Shown here: piece after piece, positions 12,501-26,600 of the stretch
How the letters are laid out: every line of letters begins with the position of its first letter
Numbering within the stretch: position 1 is the stretch's first letter
Origin: Rotaria socialis
Taxonomy: Eukaryota; Rotifera; Eurotatoria; Philodinida; Philodinidae
Reading direction: 5' to 3'
NCBI GenBank assembly: GCA_905331475.1
Contig: CAJNYU010000496.1
Location: 62,001-126,000, forward strand
Length of the DNA stretch: 64,000 nucleotides
Notes under the pieces: model-generated
The model's input: the letters and a program-made list of their open reading frames with translations, nothing else
What the model was told of the DNA's origin: nothing
The model's database searches: none
Made by a program: the position numbers and the translations under genes

Positions 12501-15500
12501 TTTAAAGTAATCCTGATTGGTTGTATTAGTACACAAAATCTTAACATACTTACTGTTGTATTCAGAGATAAAATTTACTTAGCTATTCAAAAATGTTAGA
12601 AATGTCTTTGAGTTGATAGACCTTGATATTTTCCTGGTATGTATATAGCTCTATAGGAAGGTTTAGAAGACATGGGCTATGCTTTTAAACAAATTTATAC
12701 ACTGTCTATAAAAAGAAAGATAACTGTGAAACGGTCGATTTTTATTATTTCTCTATGGTTACATACAGAAATCGATGTACTACTTTGTAACATTAGAAAA
12801 GATCTACGTTCTCGTTTTAATTAACATCGAAATTCATCAAAAATTGACACGAGGGAATTCTGCATTATTTAGTTATTGTATTTATGAATGCAATCCTATT
12901 TTCTCTAAATATCTTACCAAGTATATATTTCGATGTGACTTGATGATTATATGTGACTGAACTAGGTCCATTAATAACTGTTAATTTGGCAAGCTCATCA
13001 AGTTGTTTCAGTACATCCCGTAATTCAATTTTATTTATATCATCAAGACCAAGAAATTGCTCGACTTGTTTTGTTATTATTGGTTGTTCTTGAGCAGTTT
13101 TTGATTGTTGTGCTATTGGCCATGAACAAAAAACTAATTGTTCGTATTGTTGAGATAAAATATCTTTTGGTTTAAATAGTCGACCAATATATTTATCACC
13201 CATCCATGTTAAACTAATGCCATTTAATTCTATGGGTCGTTGTTTTATTGGTATAAATGGTAATTCACGCAATTGTACTGATGCGCGTGAACGCGCTTCT
13301 TTATCATGCAATGCTTCATGTATATGAACAGTTGATGGCTGTGAATTTGTTGTTTTTTCACGTGATCCCAATGCTGATTGACGAGCACGACGATCCGATG
13401 AATCATCATGTTCATCAAATGTTCGAGTTGTATTTGAATTTGACATCGTTAGCATATCATTCAAAATTTGAAGAAGTGCTAATGAACGTGTGTGTGCTAA
13501 ATCATAATCGCGCATGCGTTGAATGGATTCACAACGTTCGACAAGTTCAGGCCATGTTACAAGATTATCATCACACTTCATACCTAGAAAGAAAAAAAAA
13601 TCTCATTTCAGTATTTTATTTCTTAAAAACCAATAAATCAAAAAAAAATTTATACAAAATACGGACAACTATTTTCGCATTCATGAGATAATCAAAATAC
13701 TCGTCTCATTATATTACTATTGATGAAAATTCTATTCGTTTTCATTTTACAACAATCAACTAGATCATCGTGATATATTTTAACTGTTGTGAAAATACGA
13801 TAATCTTATAAAAATATGTTGTCTAACATGAACCAATGATGTATTTAAGAAGAATCACAACAGAAGTTTTCTATATTTTTTTTAATGTTCTATCTAGATG
13901 TTTATCGAGTAAGCTACATAAGAGTGCTTGTATTGATTTTGGTTCAATACTCTAATGTAATAGTGAAAAATATGATTCTATGAAGTAAACAAGTATTTTA
14001 TTTGTCTTGAATATAGTATTTACACAAATAACCGATAATCATTTATACGATGATAGAATCTTTCGTTCATCTTAGAAATCTATGATTGACCAAAACATAA
14101 ACGACAACAGGCATGGTTGACTAATTGAATTGTACTGTAGGTAGGTTTTCATAAACAATATCTAATGATTATTTATCTTGAGAAACATGATTGTTAACAT
14201 GCAATGAATGAAGCTATGTTGAGTCATAGATTGCAGTCAGATGATTTGTTTTTTTTAACACAAATTATTTCATTCACAGAGTCAATTAAAATAGCACTCA
14301 AGAGAACAAACAAAACTATCTCATACTCGTAGCATTGAATAAACTAACTAGGAAAAATTTTCCAGCTGATAGAATTTACATGAATAAAATTCGACTTTAG
14401 GAATAGGAAAAGAAATCCGCCATGCTTCATTAGTACTAGACATTACAGCGATGAGACTGACCTATCTACACAATATCCCTTAATAACTAATTAGTCTACC
14501 ATCTGTTCATTCCATCTATAAACATTATGCTATATATATATATATATTAGATCATATATCATATCTTACTAATAAAAACCTTCTTTTACTCATCGTATTC
14601 AATGTGAAAAGCAACACAAGACGACAGATTTTCTCTTACCAAGTAGTTTTAAAACGTTCAATCTATCTTCTCTGAGATAAGAGTCTTGTCCGCCATATGG
14701 AAACAATGAATCAATATCAGAATAAAGTGAGGCTAAACGACAATAGGGATGTATTAATTTTGATGGCTTATTTAAAATTCTTCCATTTGGTGTACATGGT
14801 ATACAGCAATGTTGTTTTAAAATATTTAACATTAACGCATCAGCATGATCTAATGCAAATAATACTAAAATATCTTTGACATTTTTAGGTAAGACATTTA
14901 GATTAGGTAAGAGTAAATCATTGTATGCCCGATAATGATCAAATAGATTTTTTTGATATTCATTTCCAGACATTTTACGTATAAAATAATCTTCTTCTGT
15001 TAATAGTTGGCATTTTTTTTCTTTCGAAATTGTTGTTAATGCTTGAACAACGATTTCTTTCACATTATTTTGTTTATTAAATATATCTGTAAAAACAAAA
15101 TTTAAATAATTTCTTCGAATCTCAAGTTTAGAAGAAAAAAAAATCTAATTTTACCTGGAAGATAAAGATAAATTTTATCATCGGATAAATCTAATGTACT
15201 TGAAAATGTTATTCGTGTTTGCTCATCCGGAATTGATTTTGTTGGAGTTGGTTTGATATTTTTCAATTCCAAATCAGTTATTACTTGTATTAAACGCCGA
15301 TCGGCTGCATACATCTCTTTAATCCATTTAAATAGGTTTTCATCATATATTTGCTGATTACGTATTAAATCTTCTAATTTAGCTGATTCAGGTTGATATT
15401 TAACACCCATTGTTTCAAAAAATTTCCTATAATTATACAATTCATACGGAAGTATTTGGACATAGGATGCTAGAGGGTGTATTTTATCAATGAGATATAA

Positions 15501-18500
15501 TTGATTTGATGACGAAAAGCCATTTGTACCATTCCATATCCATTCAACTAAATCACATATACGCATTTCTTTTAATATATCACTTGGATTATTAATATGT
15601 GATAAGGCATCATATAAACGTTTACATAAATTCAAATAATCAAATGTTTCACTTTTCTGTTCATGTAATGAACATTTTAAATAACATAAAACAATACATT
15701 TCAATTGTTTTATCAATAAGTCAAGTTTTACTTCACGCATATCAATTAGTAAACGATTTGGCAATGGAGATGACGGCGAAGTTAATGTACGTGTTGGTGA
15801 AACAAACGATTCAGGTAGGTCAAGCGATGATACAAGAGCTGTTGCGCCAACTAGAAAAGCATGAGATTTATCACATACTTCGCGTGGAGTTACAAAAGGT
15901 CGACGTGAGTCAATGGAGCCTAAAATTAAAAAAGGAACATACAGTGATTTTATTCTTAGAAAAGATTTTCTACATGACGTGGCTAGTTTTGCTCTGGAAA
16001 GAGATTCCAAATATTTAATTGCACTGTCAAAGCAGTCTTCGAATTGGTACTTATATAAAAATATTTGAGTGATAGTTCATTTATGTTTAAGAAATCATTT
16101 TCCTATTGTGTCCAAGGGACAGATTCTTCAAAACATGATAATACTTCGATAGAGAGATCTCTAATAAGGAAAAAAAATGTTAATTCTATATTCACAATCA
16201 TGCAAATTCAAAATTTAGATTATATATCTTCTTATTTTATTTGATAGATCGTCGTTCGGTGCATTCGTAGCCTAGTTTTATTGAGCCTGTTATAATTCTC
16301 GTCAGCTAACGCTATCAGTCCCGAAGAAATTATTGCACAAAAAACTGTTTTTTTGTTTATTAATCTAAATAAGATTTTATGAATTATGTTTTGATTCATA
16401 TTAACCAAGATACGTCTTACGGCAATGTAAGACAACAGTAGATAATATTTAATCCTATGAAAACTCATTATATATTTGTTACATTTTGCGTGATAAAACT
16501 TTTTTTTTCAACATTACAATCGATATTTCTACTGATTGTTGATTGGCTTTGCAAATTGTATCAAATTGCATGACTGAACATACAATACATTTTGATTCTC
16601 TGAGGGTTGAAGTGTCACATGATATTATGTAATAATATAAAATTTCTCGAGAATAACAATAGATAGACAGTTCAATGATTTGAGTGCTTATATAACTCGG
16701 AGTGAAAAATGATGAGCTATTGAAAACGTATTGTCAACAAGACCTACAAAAAAATTCTCTGCCAAGCGCGCATTACTCAGACTTTTAGTTGAAGGTCATT
16801 TTTTTCAAATGAAGAGTAAATCGCTCAAATGAAGTTTTTCTTTTTGTCAAGTTGTTTCTCACTTAATAGTCTTTATTGTGAGTACCTTCATCGTTCGTTA
16901 AATAGTAGTTGCAAGAGGAAAACTTTAGAAGAAAATAATAAAGTCCTTCTATACCAACAACCCTTGCGAAAATTAGTATCAATTGTACAAAAAAAACCGC
17001 TTAATTTCAATCGATTCATGAGAAGGAAAGTTATTAGTCAAATATAACTCAAATCTTAATGGTAACAACCACAAAATTGTCAATCCGTCTTGAGTATGCG
17101 CTCAATATTAGAGGGAAAAAAATTATTATCATGATGTCATATGAATGAATTAATTTTAACATAAATTACCTTGCCATGTGAGTGTTAATGGATATGAATG
17201 TGGTCGTTCGAGCATAACAGGTATCCATTGTGTAATATTTAAATATTGCTTAAGACTAATGCGTTTCGTTTGAGAATATTCATCAACTAACTTTGGATTT
17301 TGACTCAATATATCAATAATAAAATCTGCCAATAAAAACATGAGCGAACGTTTGCCACTTGCTGCAGATTCTTTAATATTTAATTCGCAGATATCAATTA
17401 ATTCATCGCATTTAATATCGAAATATTGTCTCAATTTAAGATGTTTCAGTAAGATTAAATGTTCATTTATTGAGCATATATCAATCGATGGTAAATATTT
17501 GAATTCAAATAAAATTAAATATTTTTCTTTATTATTTATATGAAATGATGACGGATCAAACATTTGCTGGCATGAGCAAAGTTCACCTGTCCGATTAGGA
17601 AATAAACGACTTGTTGATAATGTATCTTGACAAACAACGTCAGTTAAAATTAAATTTGCACAATTTGACAAAAGCCATTTACCTGTAAAATACAGGAAGA
17701 AAAAAACATGTTTCTTAAATTATATATTCAATCTAGATAGAGTAGACAATTTCTAATTAGTATAAATAAGAAGTCGAAATAATAAATTGTAGAAACATTA
17801 TACTTAAAAAGAAATCAAACTAGAAGTTATCATGAAGGTCAAATTGAAGTATCCTTGTAAAAAAAAGCTACTCATGCATATACTTCATGTATAATCAGAT
17901 TGTTCTGCGTTTAATTATAGAGTTGTCAGCATGATTTCAATTGGTTTGAAAACTACACTATTGAATTTCATTGCAACGAAGAAGTCTGTGTGTAAAATAG
18001 AATTTATGTTTTTTTTTATAACTAACATGGCTCTTAGAGTTCATAAACGGTTACAATTCATTGAAAAGTAAACATATTTTATGATGAATAGATCATATTT
18101 GAACCTTTTCAGACAGAAGAAAATTCTATATGAATAGTTTCATTTGTTAGAGAAATCACTTTGCAACATAAATGTGCTCATGTAAATAGTTTTAGTTCAT
18201 TTCTTTTATATAAAAGATGTTTACAGTTTTTAAATGGCTTCAGTTTATTGGTTGATGCTGGCATCAATAGAAGTGAATATAGGAGAAAACGTTCTCTTGT
18301 GGTACTAACTTTCAATCAGATAAACCCCTGTCGGAGATATTCGAATGAGCTCAAAACAGAAATTTCTCGTTCTCGAACAATAATTGAATTTGATAACAGT
18401 AAGTTTTGATATATTCCGATGTTCCATAGATTTTCAATATACACAAAGTGTATGATGTGAAATTTATTTTGAAATTTTTGAAATTCTAATCATAACGTAG

Positions 18501-20628
18501 CTAAGTTATTTGCTTTGAACTCGTAGAGTCAATATACTAATATATATATATATATATTGATAGGAAAAGAAGATTTGTTTACCTAAAAATGCCATTTTTT
18601 GCTGGTCATGTTTAAATGGTACGTTAATGATCGATGGATTTGATTGTTGTGGTGATGGTATGTTTACTTGTGGTGGTTGTTGTTGTTGCTGTTGTTGTTG
18701 TTGTCCAATCGTTGTTATAAGATATCGAGCAACATGCGTAAAATCATGTATGACATAACCTAGTTTATCTAGCAAAATTCTTGAATCACTATCTGTAACA
18801 TGAATACATTGCTTTGGCGGTTGTAAATCAACAGGTAATTTTGTGCCGGATTCGTAGATATATAAAATATTATTTAAACTAATGTATCTATATTGTTGTT
18901 GATTTAAATCAGTACTTAAATAGGCATTATCAAATATAGGTAATTGTTTGATACATTGAATGTTTGAATCATCTAATTGCTGTGTCATTATTCGGGATAA
19001 ATATTGTCGTAACAATTTAATATCATGTTCATTTAATAATGTATTAAATTCGTGTTGAATTTTTAATTGTGTAAAATGTCTTAGACGACATTTAAATATT
19101 TGTAATAAACCTAAGCATGATAATTGTGGAACATAGTCCTCAACGCATTTATGGCGGCGAATCATTTCAGGAAATGGTTCAATACAATAAAAGTTTAATT
19201 TTACTAAAACTTTTTGTATAGCTAAATCATCTTTACTAGGAACAATAGGTAACTGAATAAGACCAATGTTTTTTGATAATTTATACAATGATATTGTATT
19301 ATTAGCTGCTGATACACCCAATGGACGTGACAATGGTTGTAGATAAAGAATATTTGTATTTTCAAGCATAGTTAAATCAGTTGGAAATTTTTCATTGATA
19401 TATTTCCAAAGATTTTCAAGCCATTCAATATTATAATAATCATGATTTCTAGGCCATTGAATACAATCATCACCACGACGCCATTCACGTGGTAACATAA
19501 CCAAGTCAGCAAATTCTTTTGGTGGCATTGATTGAAGTTGTGTACGATCTATATATATAGTCGAAACATTAAAGATGTCGATATATAAATGTATACGTAT
19601 ATTACTAATTCTTATGAATCATTGTTATATTCGATATGAATGTCAAAATAAATCTTATCAACTATACTGTTCTTTTTTTTTCGTTATGTCTAATCTCTAT
19701 GTAAATCTTGTTGATCTATCGAGAAGAAGAAAAAAAGACAAAATACGTACATAATATACATACATTGGAATCGTAGTTTTACATTATTCTTTAATGATTA
19801 CATCAACCGAACAGCATATGTCTATTCATTCATTTATGGCTGTATTTAGTTGCTGGTCAACATGTATGATAAGCCAATTCATTAGTATACTCGATTAATT
19901 AGTAAATGTCAACAACATTTCCTATTCTACTACGTTTATATCTATAAATGTATGTTTGTCTGTGCCGATTGTCTAATCCTAGCAGTGCTTCTTTCTGTCT
20001 AGATTTATTTAATATCAAAAAGAAGAAGAAATCTCATTGTGTCTGCCTTCTGGTTCTTATTTCTTTAACATTGTCTCGATTAAAAATGAAATTTTAATAG
20101 TAGCAATCGCTTTTTATAGTAAAAGTTTGTTAATCAGAGGTCAAGATTACATAGTGTCCGTTTTCATTATTGAAATCAGATCTTTTTTTTCCTTTTTTTT
20201 CCTTTAAAAAGAACATAGTAATAAAGCATTCGAATCATTAACAATTGATGATTTAGAAAGTTTACACGTTCCAATACAATAACTTTTTATCGATAAGATT
20301 TGTAAACATTGAATTTCTCATAAATTATGGATTAAGTCTCCTATCGACAAGGTCGGATGACACATTGCCTTGGGTGAACAAGAAAAGAAAGAGGAAAAAA
20401 GAAACCAAGAAATTTACGTGCTTAACAACCTACACACACGTTACTTGTCACGCTCGTATATATTCGGGTGTCCTTCTCGGCAATGCGAGGCGTGCTTATT
20501 CGTTCGTTCGTTTAGTCGAAAAAGAAAGAGTGAAAGCACTTAGACGTTTAAATGTATAGATGTGGTTTTGCGGCTTGAGATTCGATCAACGCTGTCATCG
20601 TCATCGGCCCTTGCATAAGCACAATAAA

Positions 20629-20663
<35 letters not shown>

Positions 20664-23600
20664 CCTAAGAAGATTAAAGATTAGCACTGATATGTGTACA
20701 CATGTGTAAGCAATCGATTGTGAATGTTTTTGTTCGATAAAGACACATTTTCAAGATCAAGGTCTTTAAAAAACAAGTCGTTCATTTAAATATTTATACT
20801 GAAATCCATGTTCTTATATCACTGTTTTTGTCATTAATAAAAAGGAAAAAACCTAGTTTTACTATTGTTTTATCAACTTTATCACGAGAGAATGTGAACA
20901 ATCATCTTTTCTGTTGTCAAGTTTATCAAGGATGACTGGCAGGTTTCTTTTTTCACTGACATTTGTTTAACACATATACATATATGTATAAATATTGCAT
21001 ATTGATAAAGCAATATAAGAATGTCGAAAATTTCTGAAGTCCAAAAGTTCACTAGAATACTACACATATTCAAGTATAAATTGTTCTTCTTTTTTTTGTC
21101 TAACAACGAAATTCAATCCTTAGTGAAAAGCGAAAAAAGATTATCGCATATATATATATATACACATTCGTTCATATATATGTATATGTATGTGCATATT
21201 CTCTTTGCTCTGTTTGCTCTAGTAAATAATCAAATCTATGTGTGTATGTTCTCATGCTGAGCAAAGAAAAAGAAGTCAGAAAGATGTTGCACAATTTTTC
21301 TATGTGCAGTCAATTAGATGATGAATTAGTTGGCACAACTGTTCAAGATACACGCACCCTCGTCCTGTTGTATCGACACTGATGCCGGTGTTGGTGTTGG
21401 TGTTGGTGTAGCAATATTGCGTGACGAAAGATAAATAGTTGGTGTTGGCGTAAGATCCCAAGTGGATAGAAAACGTGGTCGATGCTGTTGTAATGGGCCC
21501 AAATATGATGAAGAAAATAATGGAGATGAACTTCGAAGACGTTGTTGATGATGTGGAGGAAACATAGGTGGAACTCGATGAAAATAACGACTCGATGTGG
21601 GAGTTGAACGATTACTGTGGTTAATATTGTTCGAACTATTATTATTATTATTCAGAAGTGGATCATAACGATTTGATATATTCGATGTAAAACGATATCT
21701 TGAGTCCATTTGTATCTATGTTTGAGCACACAATATGCGTGGCGTAGTTTTATTTCAGGCTAGACAATGAATGTAATCATCATCCTCAATCTTCACTTTC
21801 TTCTTCTCTTTGTTCGTCGTCCGCGTGATGAAGAAGAGGAGTAGTAAGAGAGTGACGACGCATGTACAGGGACGTCATCATAAAAATCTGTACATATATG
21901 CGTAAGAAGAAAGACGAAGGGAGAGCGCGTATGCAAAGGCAATTGATGTGGGTGATGCGAGGGAGGACCAGTAATGTAAAAAAAAAGAGAAAGAGTCGGA
22001 GACAGAGGAAAAAAGAAAAGAAGAGTAGTGTATGTGTGTATATATGCACTAGTGAGAACAAGAAGAAGAGTAATACCATCACACTTTTTCTTTTTTTTCT
22101 CTTCCCTCTCTGTATATTTACTATTCTTGTGGTGATGCTAACATTGCACCGGTACGATAAAACTGTTTAATGTCATCACATAATGAAGTTGTTATAAGAT
22201 GATAGTGATTGAGATTTTTGCGTAATCTTTGACAAGCATATGTTGTACAAAAGGTAAATGAAATAAAAACAATTCACAGATGAATAAAAATTGACGAAGC
22301 ACTTAGAAATCAAAAGTAATCAAATTATTCAATAGTTGCACATTTATATATTGATTTTAAAATCCACAAAAGAAATATTTCTCTATCGCAAGAATAAAAC
22401 AAAAAACATATTTCGTAGATGTCAATTGGTCTGTTTTTCTTTCTGCTTCTATGCATACGATAACCTTCTATTAAAAAAAAAAAGAAGAAAGTCTTGAAGT
22501 ATGTTTATTTAAAATGGGACAAATTAGTTCGTATGTCTAGTGATGATTACCTTGAGACTAGTTCATTACTATAAAACTGGGTAATAACTCTCAATCAAGG
22601 CATACACTATCATTATTAAAACATACCGCAACCAATACATAAGTGTCGATGTGTATGTTAATTGCTTTCTGCGATATATAAATGAACATATTCACAACAT
22701 TTATTTGAGTAGAAATGTCCTAACTACTACTTGACGATGAAATATTATGATAAGGTCATAGTTTTCTTTTTCATGGCATTATTTTAAATGATAGTTTCCA
22801 TCGATTTTAACTACATAAATATGGAACGCATCATACATAGATCAATATATTCATCAAGAAATCAGTGAAAATCTACCAAGTCAAACTATTATATATTATT
22901 ATCTCGTCGTTGTTTTAATATTTGTCCTAGTTTTATGGACAGAACTATTTCGATTACAATGAAAATAGCTAGACACTTGGAGTATAATTATGTAAGACTA
23001 TTTCTATATTCAGTTTTTCTCTTTTCATTTTCTGTTTCAATTATTTCTGCCTTGATTTTTCAAGTTCATTTTACTAACATACAAAATGCATCACTTGAAA
23101 TGCATTGACGTATAGATCATTTTCTATTATCAATTTGCATACGATCAAATTCAACAAAAAAAAAAGAAGCAAAAAAAAAGAATAAGAGTGATTAAGTATT
23201 AGTATGTAATACATTGGAATAATGTGTGCGCTTTTGTGTTCTGTTTTCTTTTTTAATAGAACAAAGGAAAAAGAAACTCGGGATTTTTTTTAAAACTATT
23301 TCTAACTATAGACATTCTCAAGGATAAATATGTTATTTAGAAAACTATTTACCCGTTTGCATTACCGACGTGTCGACTATGTGTTGTTTCGCAACTAATA
23401 TCCGCGCCTTATCTATTTTCTCTCTCTCTCTCTCTCTCTCCCCTCTATTCTTTTCCCTATGAAGATATAAATATACAAAACAGACAAGCGATCCATTATC
23501 GTACCCATATTATTTAGCGATTGTTGATGTTCTTCTTTATGCAGTTGTTCATTATTGTTTATTGAAGGTTGTTGAGCGATCGTTTTAACGAGGTCTAGAT

Positions 23601-26600
23601 CGAGTGAAATGGGGCGTTTTACATGTTTCCTAAGCCAGCCCCGTCCGATACACATAGGTACAGGTGTCTCTTGTGAATTTACATTGATTTGTGATTTATA
23701 ATGTTGTGATTCTTTTGAAGTAGTTTTTGCATTATTGGATGCCGCGGATGTTTTATTTCGAAATATGGACAAACTTTTTGATGAAAGAAAATTACTGAAG
23801 AAAGTGTTACGCTTTTTCGATGGATTTGTTATGCCAGAGGCTGATGCCATGGACGAATAGAAGTAGAAAAATGAAAGAACAAGAAAGCGGACTCTTCAAG
23901 TCTATTCACTCTAATACAATCTTAGCAAAAGGATCTTTTCTTCTATTCCTTTTGACATACATATATACATAACGTTTTCTTTCTCTTGTCGTCCTTTTGT
24001 ACATTCTGTTTTTTTCTCTTCTTCAAATCTCTCCCATTTCTTTTTCTTTTTTTTTATATGCTTGTTTATCAGAACACCTGAATATGTGCGTATAACTGAT
24101 GTATAAAGGAAGAAAAAAACGACTCTAAACAAGAGTCAAAATATATAAAATGACATTTGGAAAATGTGTCCGGTTATTGTGAAATAAAAAGCTTTCAATG
24201 TCATATGATTAGAAAAGATCTATTGAACACATATGGTTATAATTACATCGATAAATGTTATATCAAAACGTGAATATCGCAGGCAAAGAAAAGTCATATT
24301 CATTTTCGAATCTTTATCATAGAAATAACCATTAACTATAATATAAAAAAAGAAATTAGAGCGAGAGAGAACTTGAAATGAGCCATTTTCTTTTGATGAA
24401 TCTTAATTTATTATTTATGACTTTATTTTGGCGTATATTTATCAAGTATTTTGTTATCTTCTACTTTTGACTAATTCTTTATGAATAACATAAAATCATC
24501 AAATGTCCACGACATTCTTTATCAAATTTTATTATAGTCATTAGAATTCTTCTATTCGATAACGAAAACAAAAATGATGCTCACTTCTATGCAGATCAAA
24601 AGTTTTCTCTGGAATTCAATTAGAATTTCTTGCGCATGATACTTTTTGAGAATATTTTTGCAAACAAAGACATTTTTTTAAATGATCGATAATACGTAAT
24701 GATCGATGAAAATCTTTTCGTCGTTTGTTATTTTTTCTCAGCTCCTCCTTCGAGTTTATACAATACTTTAAGTGACAGGTCTCAAAACTAATCTTGATTG
24801 ATATGTCAACATGAATTCATTCATTCAATGCTCTACCTTATACCGACTCTAATTACACAGTTCGATTTTCGTATACTTGCTTACTTAGTCCTCTCGCTTT
24901 ATTCGATCACAAAAAAGAGAAAAATGTCAACATTAAGTTGCATCATGCTTTGCTTTTGCTAATCGATATATACATGTACAGATACATACTATTCGTTTTT
25001 TAAAAGCATAGTGAAGGTCCTATATATATATATATATTTAATTTAGTCTCTCTCTTTTTTTTTCTTGGTCGGTTTTTACTATATTAGTATGTGTCAAGCT
25101 TATTTGAAAAGAATTTCAATATACAAAGTCGGATAAAAGAAGAAGGAAAATTAAAAATCATTATAAAATGTTTTCGATGAAACGATTAAGATGAATAAAT
25201 GAGTACTAAATATATTACCTTTATATGTAAAATTACAAATTAAAGGTTCACCACTAGTTTGTTCTCTATACCGATGAACAGGAGTTGTCAACAAAGTATT
25301 TGTTTCAATTTTATACGTAGGTGAAGATTTTTTCGAAGGTGATGAAGGTTTTATTGAACAAGTTGTAGTATTACCCATTGAAATAGCGATAATTCAAGAA
25401 GAAGAAGAAAAATATTAAGAAATGAATGCAGTCTATGATTCTATTTCAAAATAGAAATTAAATTTCTTCTTCAATATTATTTTTCTTGTTATTGGTTGTA
25501 ATAATCGTTGATGTACTCTTTCGTCGCTGTATATTTTGTTTTTTGCTTGAATAAGTATCAACATGGGAAGATCAGTTTTCAGAATTATTCGATTTAACAA
25601 TACATATCGAGGTCTTACCAAGAAAAGTTCATAAATGCGTATGATTCAAACGTACAAAAGAAAGCTGAAAAAAAAGTACTGCGACGTACGCGTATTATTC
25701 AAGTGCTTACTAAAGCCACCAACCAACACCGGATAAATACAATTTTGAATAGCAATTGTTTTTAATGCCGAGGAATAGCTCAGAGAATAACACAGTAGAA
25801 GAGAGAAAGACACGTTGACAAAAGAAGAAGAAGGGAGAAGAAGGAGACCAGCAAAAGAAAAAATAATAATAGGTGACAAATCACACCCTGAATGCCAATA
25901 TCGTGCAATATTTTCTGTATAGAACCGTATGTATATATATATAAGCATGAACGATATGACAAATGATATCATTGTTATAGAGCGATGAAGAGAACAAAAG
26001 TGATTTTTCTCTCATATTACTCATGTATGTCTAACATGATAAGATTGCCTGTGTTAGTCAATGAACATGAACAGCTATAATCATTAAAAATTCATCGTTC
26101 ACTTAATCATTGAAGAATGAAAGAATCTGATAAAACAAAGAAAAGCCACATTTTCTTCCCCCTGCTTGTTTCGATCTTTTTCTATCTATGAAATATGCTT
26201 CAATTACGATAAAATACACGAAATAATCGAAGTGTGCACATCAATAATTAATTGATTGGCCATGTATAGAGGCGAACATTAAAGTACTATACATGAGTGA
26301 ACGTTTTTCACCTTGGCTTCGCACGTCGTATGCTTTTTTAACTTCCAAACATACAATCGATGATGATCAATTGAGTGTATTTTATTAACCTTGCTGAAAG
26401 ACACATCACACTAGGATAAGATCGGAGAAGACGACGAAGAATAAGAAAAAGAAACATTTCACATAGACTTTCACGACCATTTTTCTTTATTTTCTGATCA
26501 TCAGAAAGACAAACACTGATAGAGCATTGCTAGCTAGCTATGAAATATCGTTGATTTTTACCAAGTAGCTAACAGAACAGCTATTCCCAATATCATCAAT

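Noticed and set aside
25612-25640. Strong GTAAGA donor preceded by a short ATG frame
   Set aside because: The frame ends in phase 2 and the phase-1 frame has a stop, so it does not fit the array; could be a non-coding first exon.
25738-25972. Hydrophobic minus-strand frame with a phase-1 GTAAGC donor, a possible tenth alternative first exon
   Set aside because: Composition is low-complexity and the hydrophobic run comes partly from a TA repeat, so coding is not convincing.
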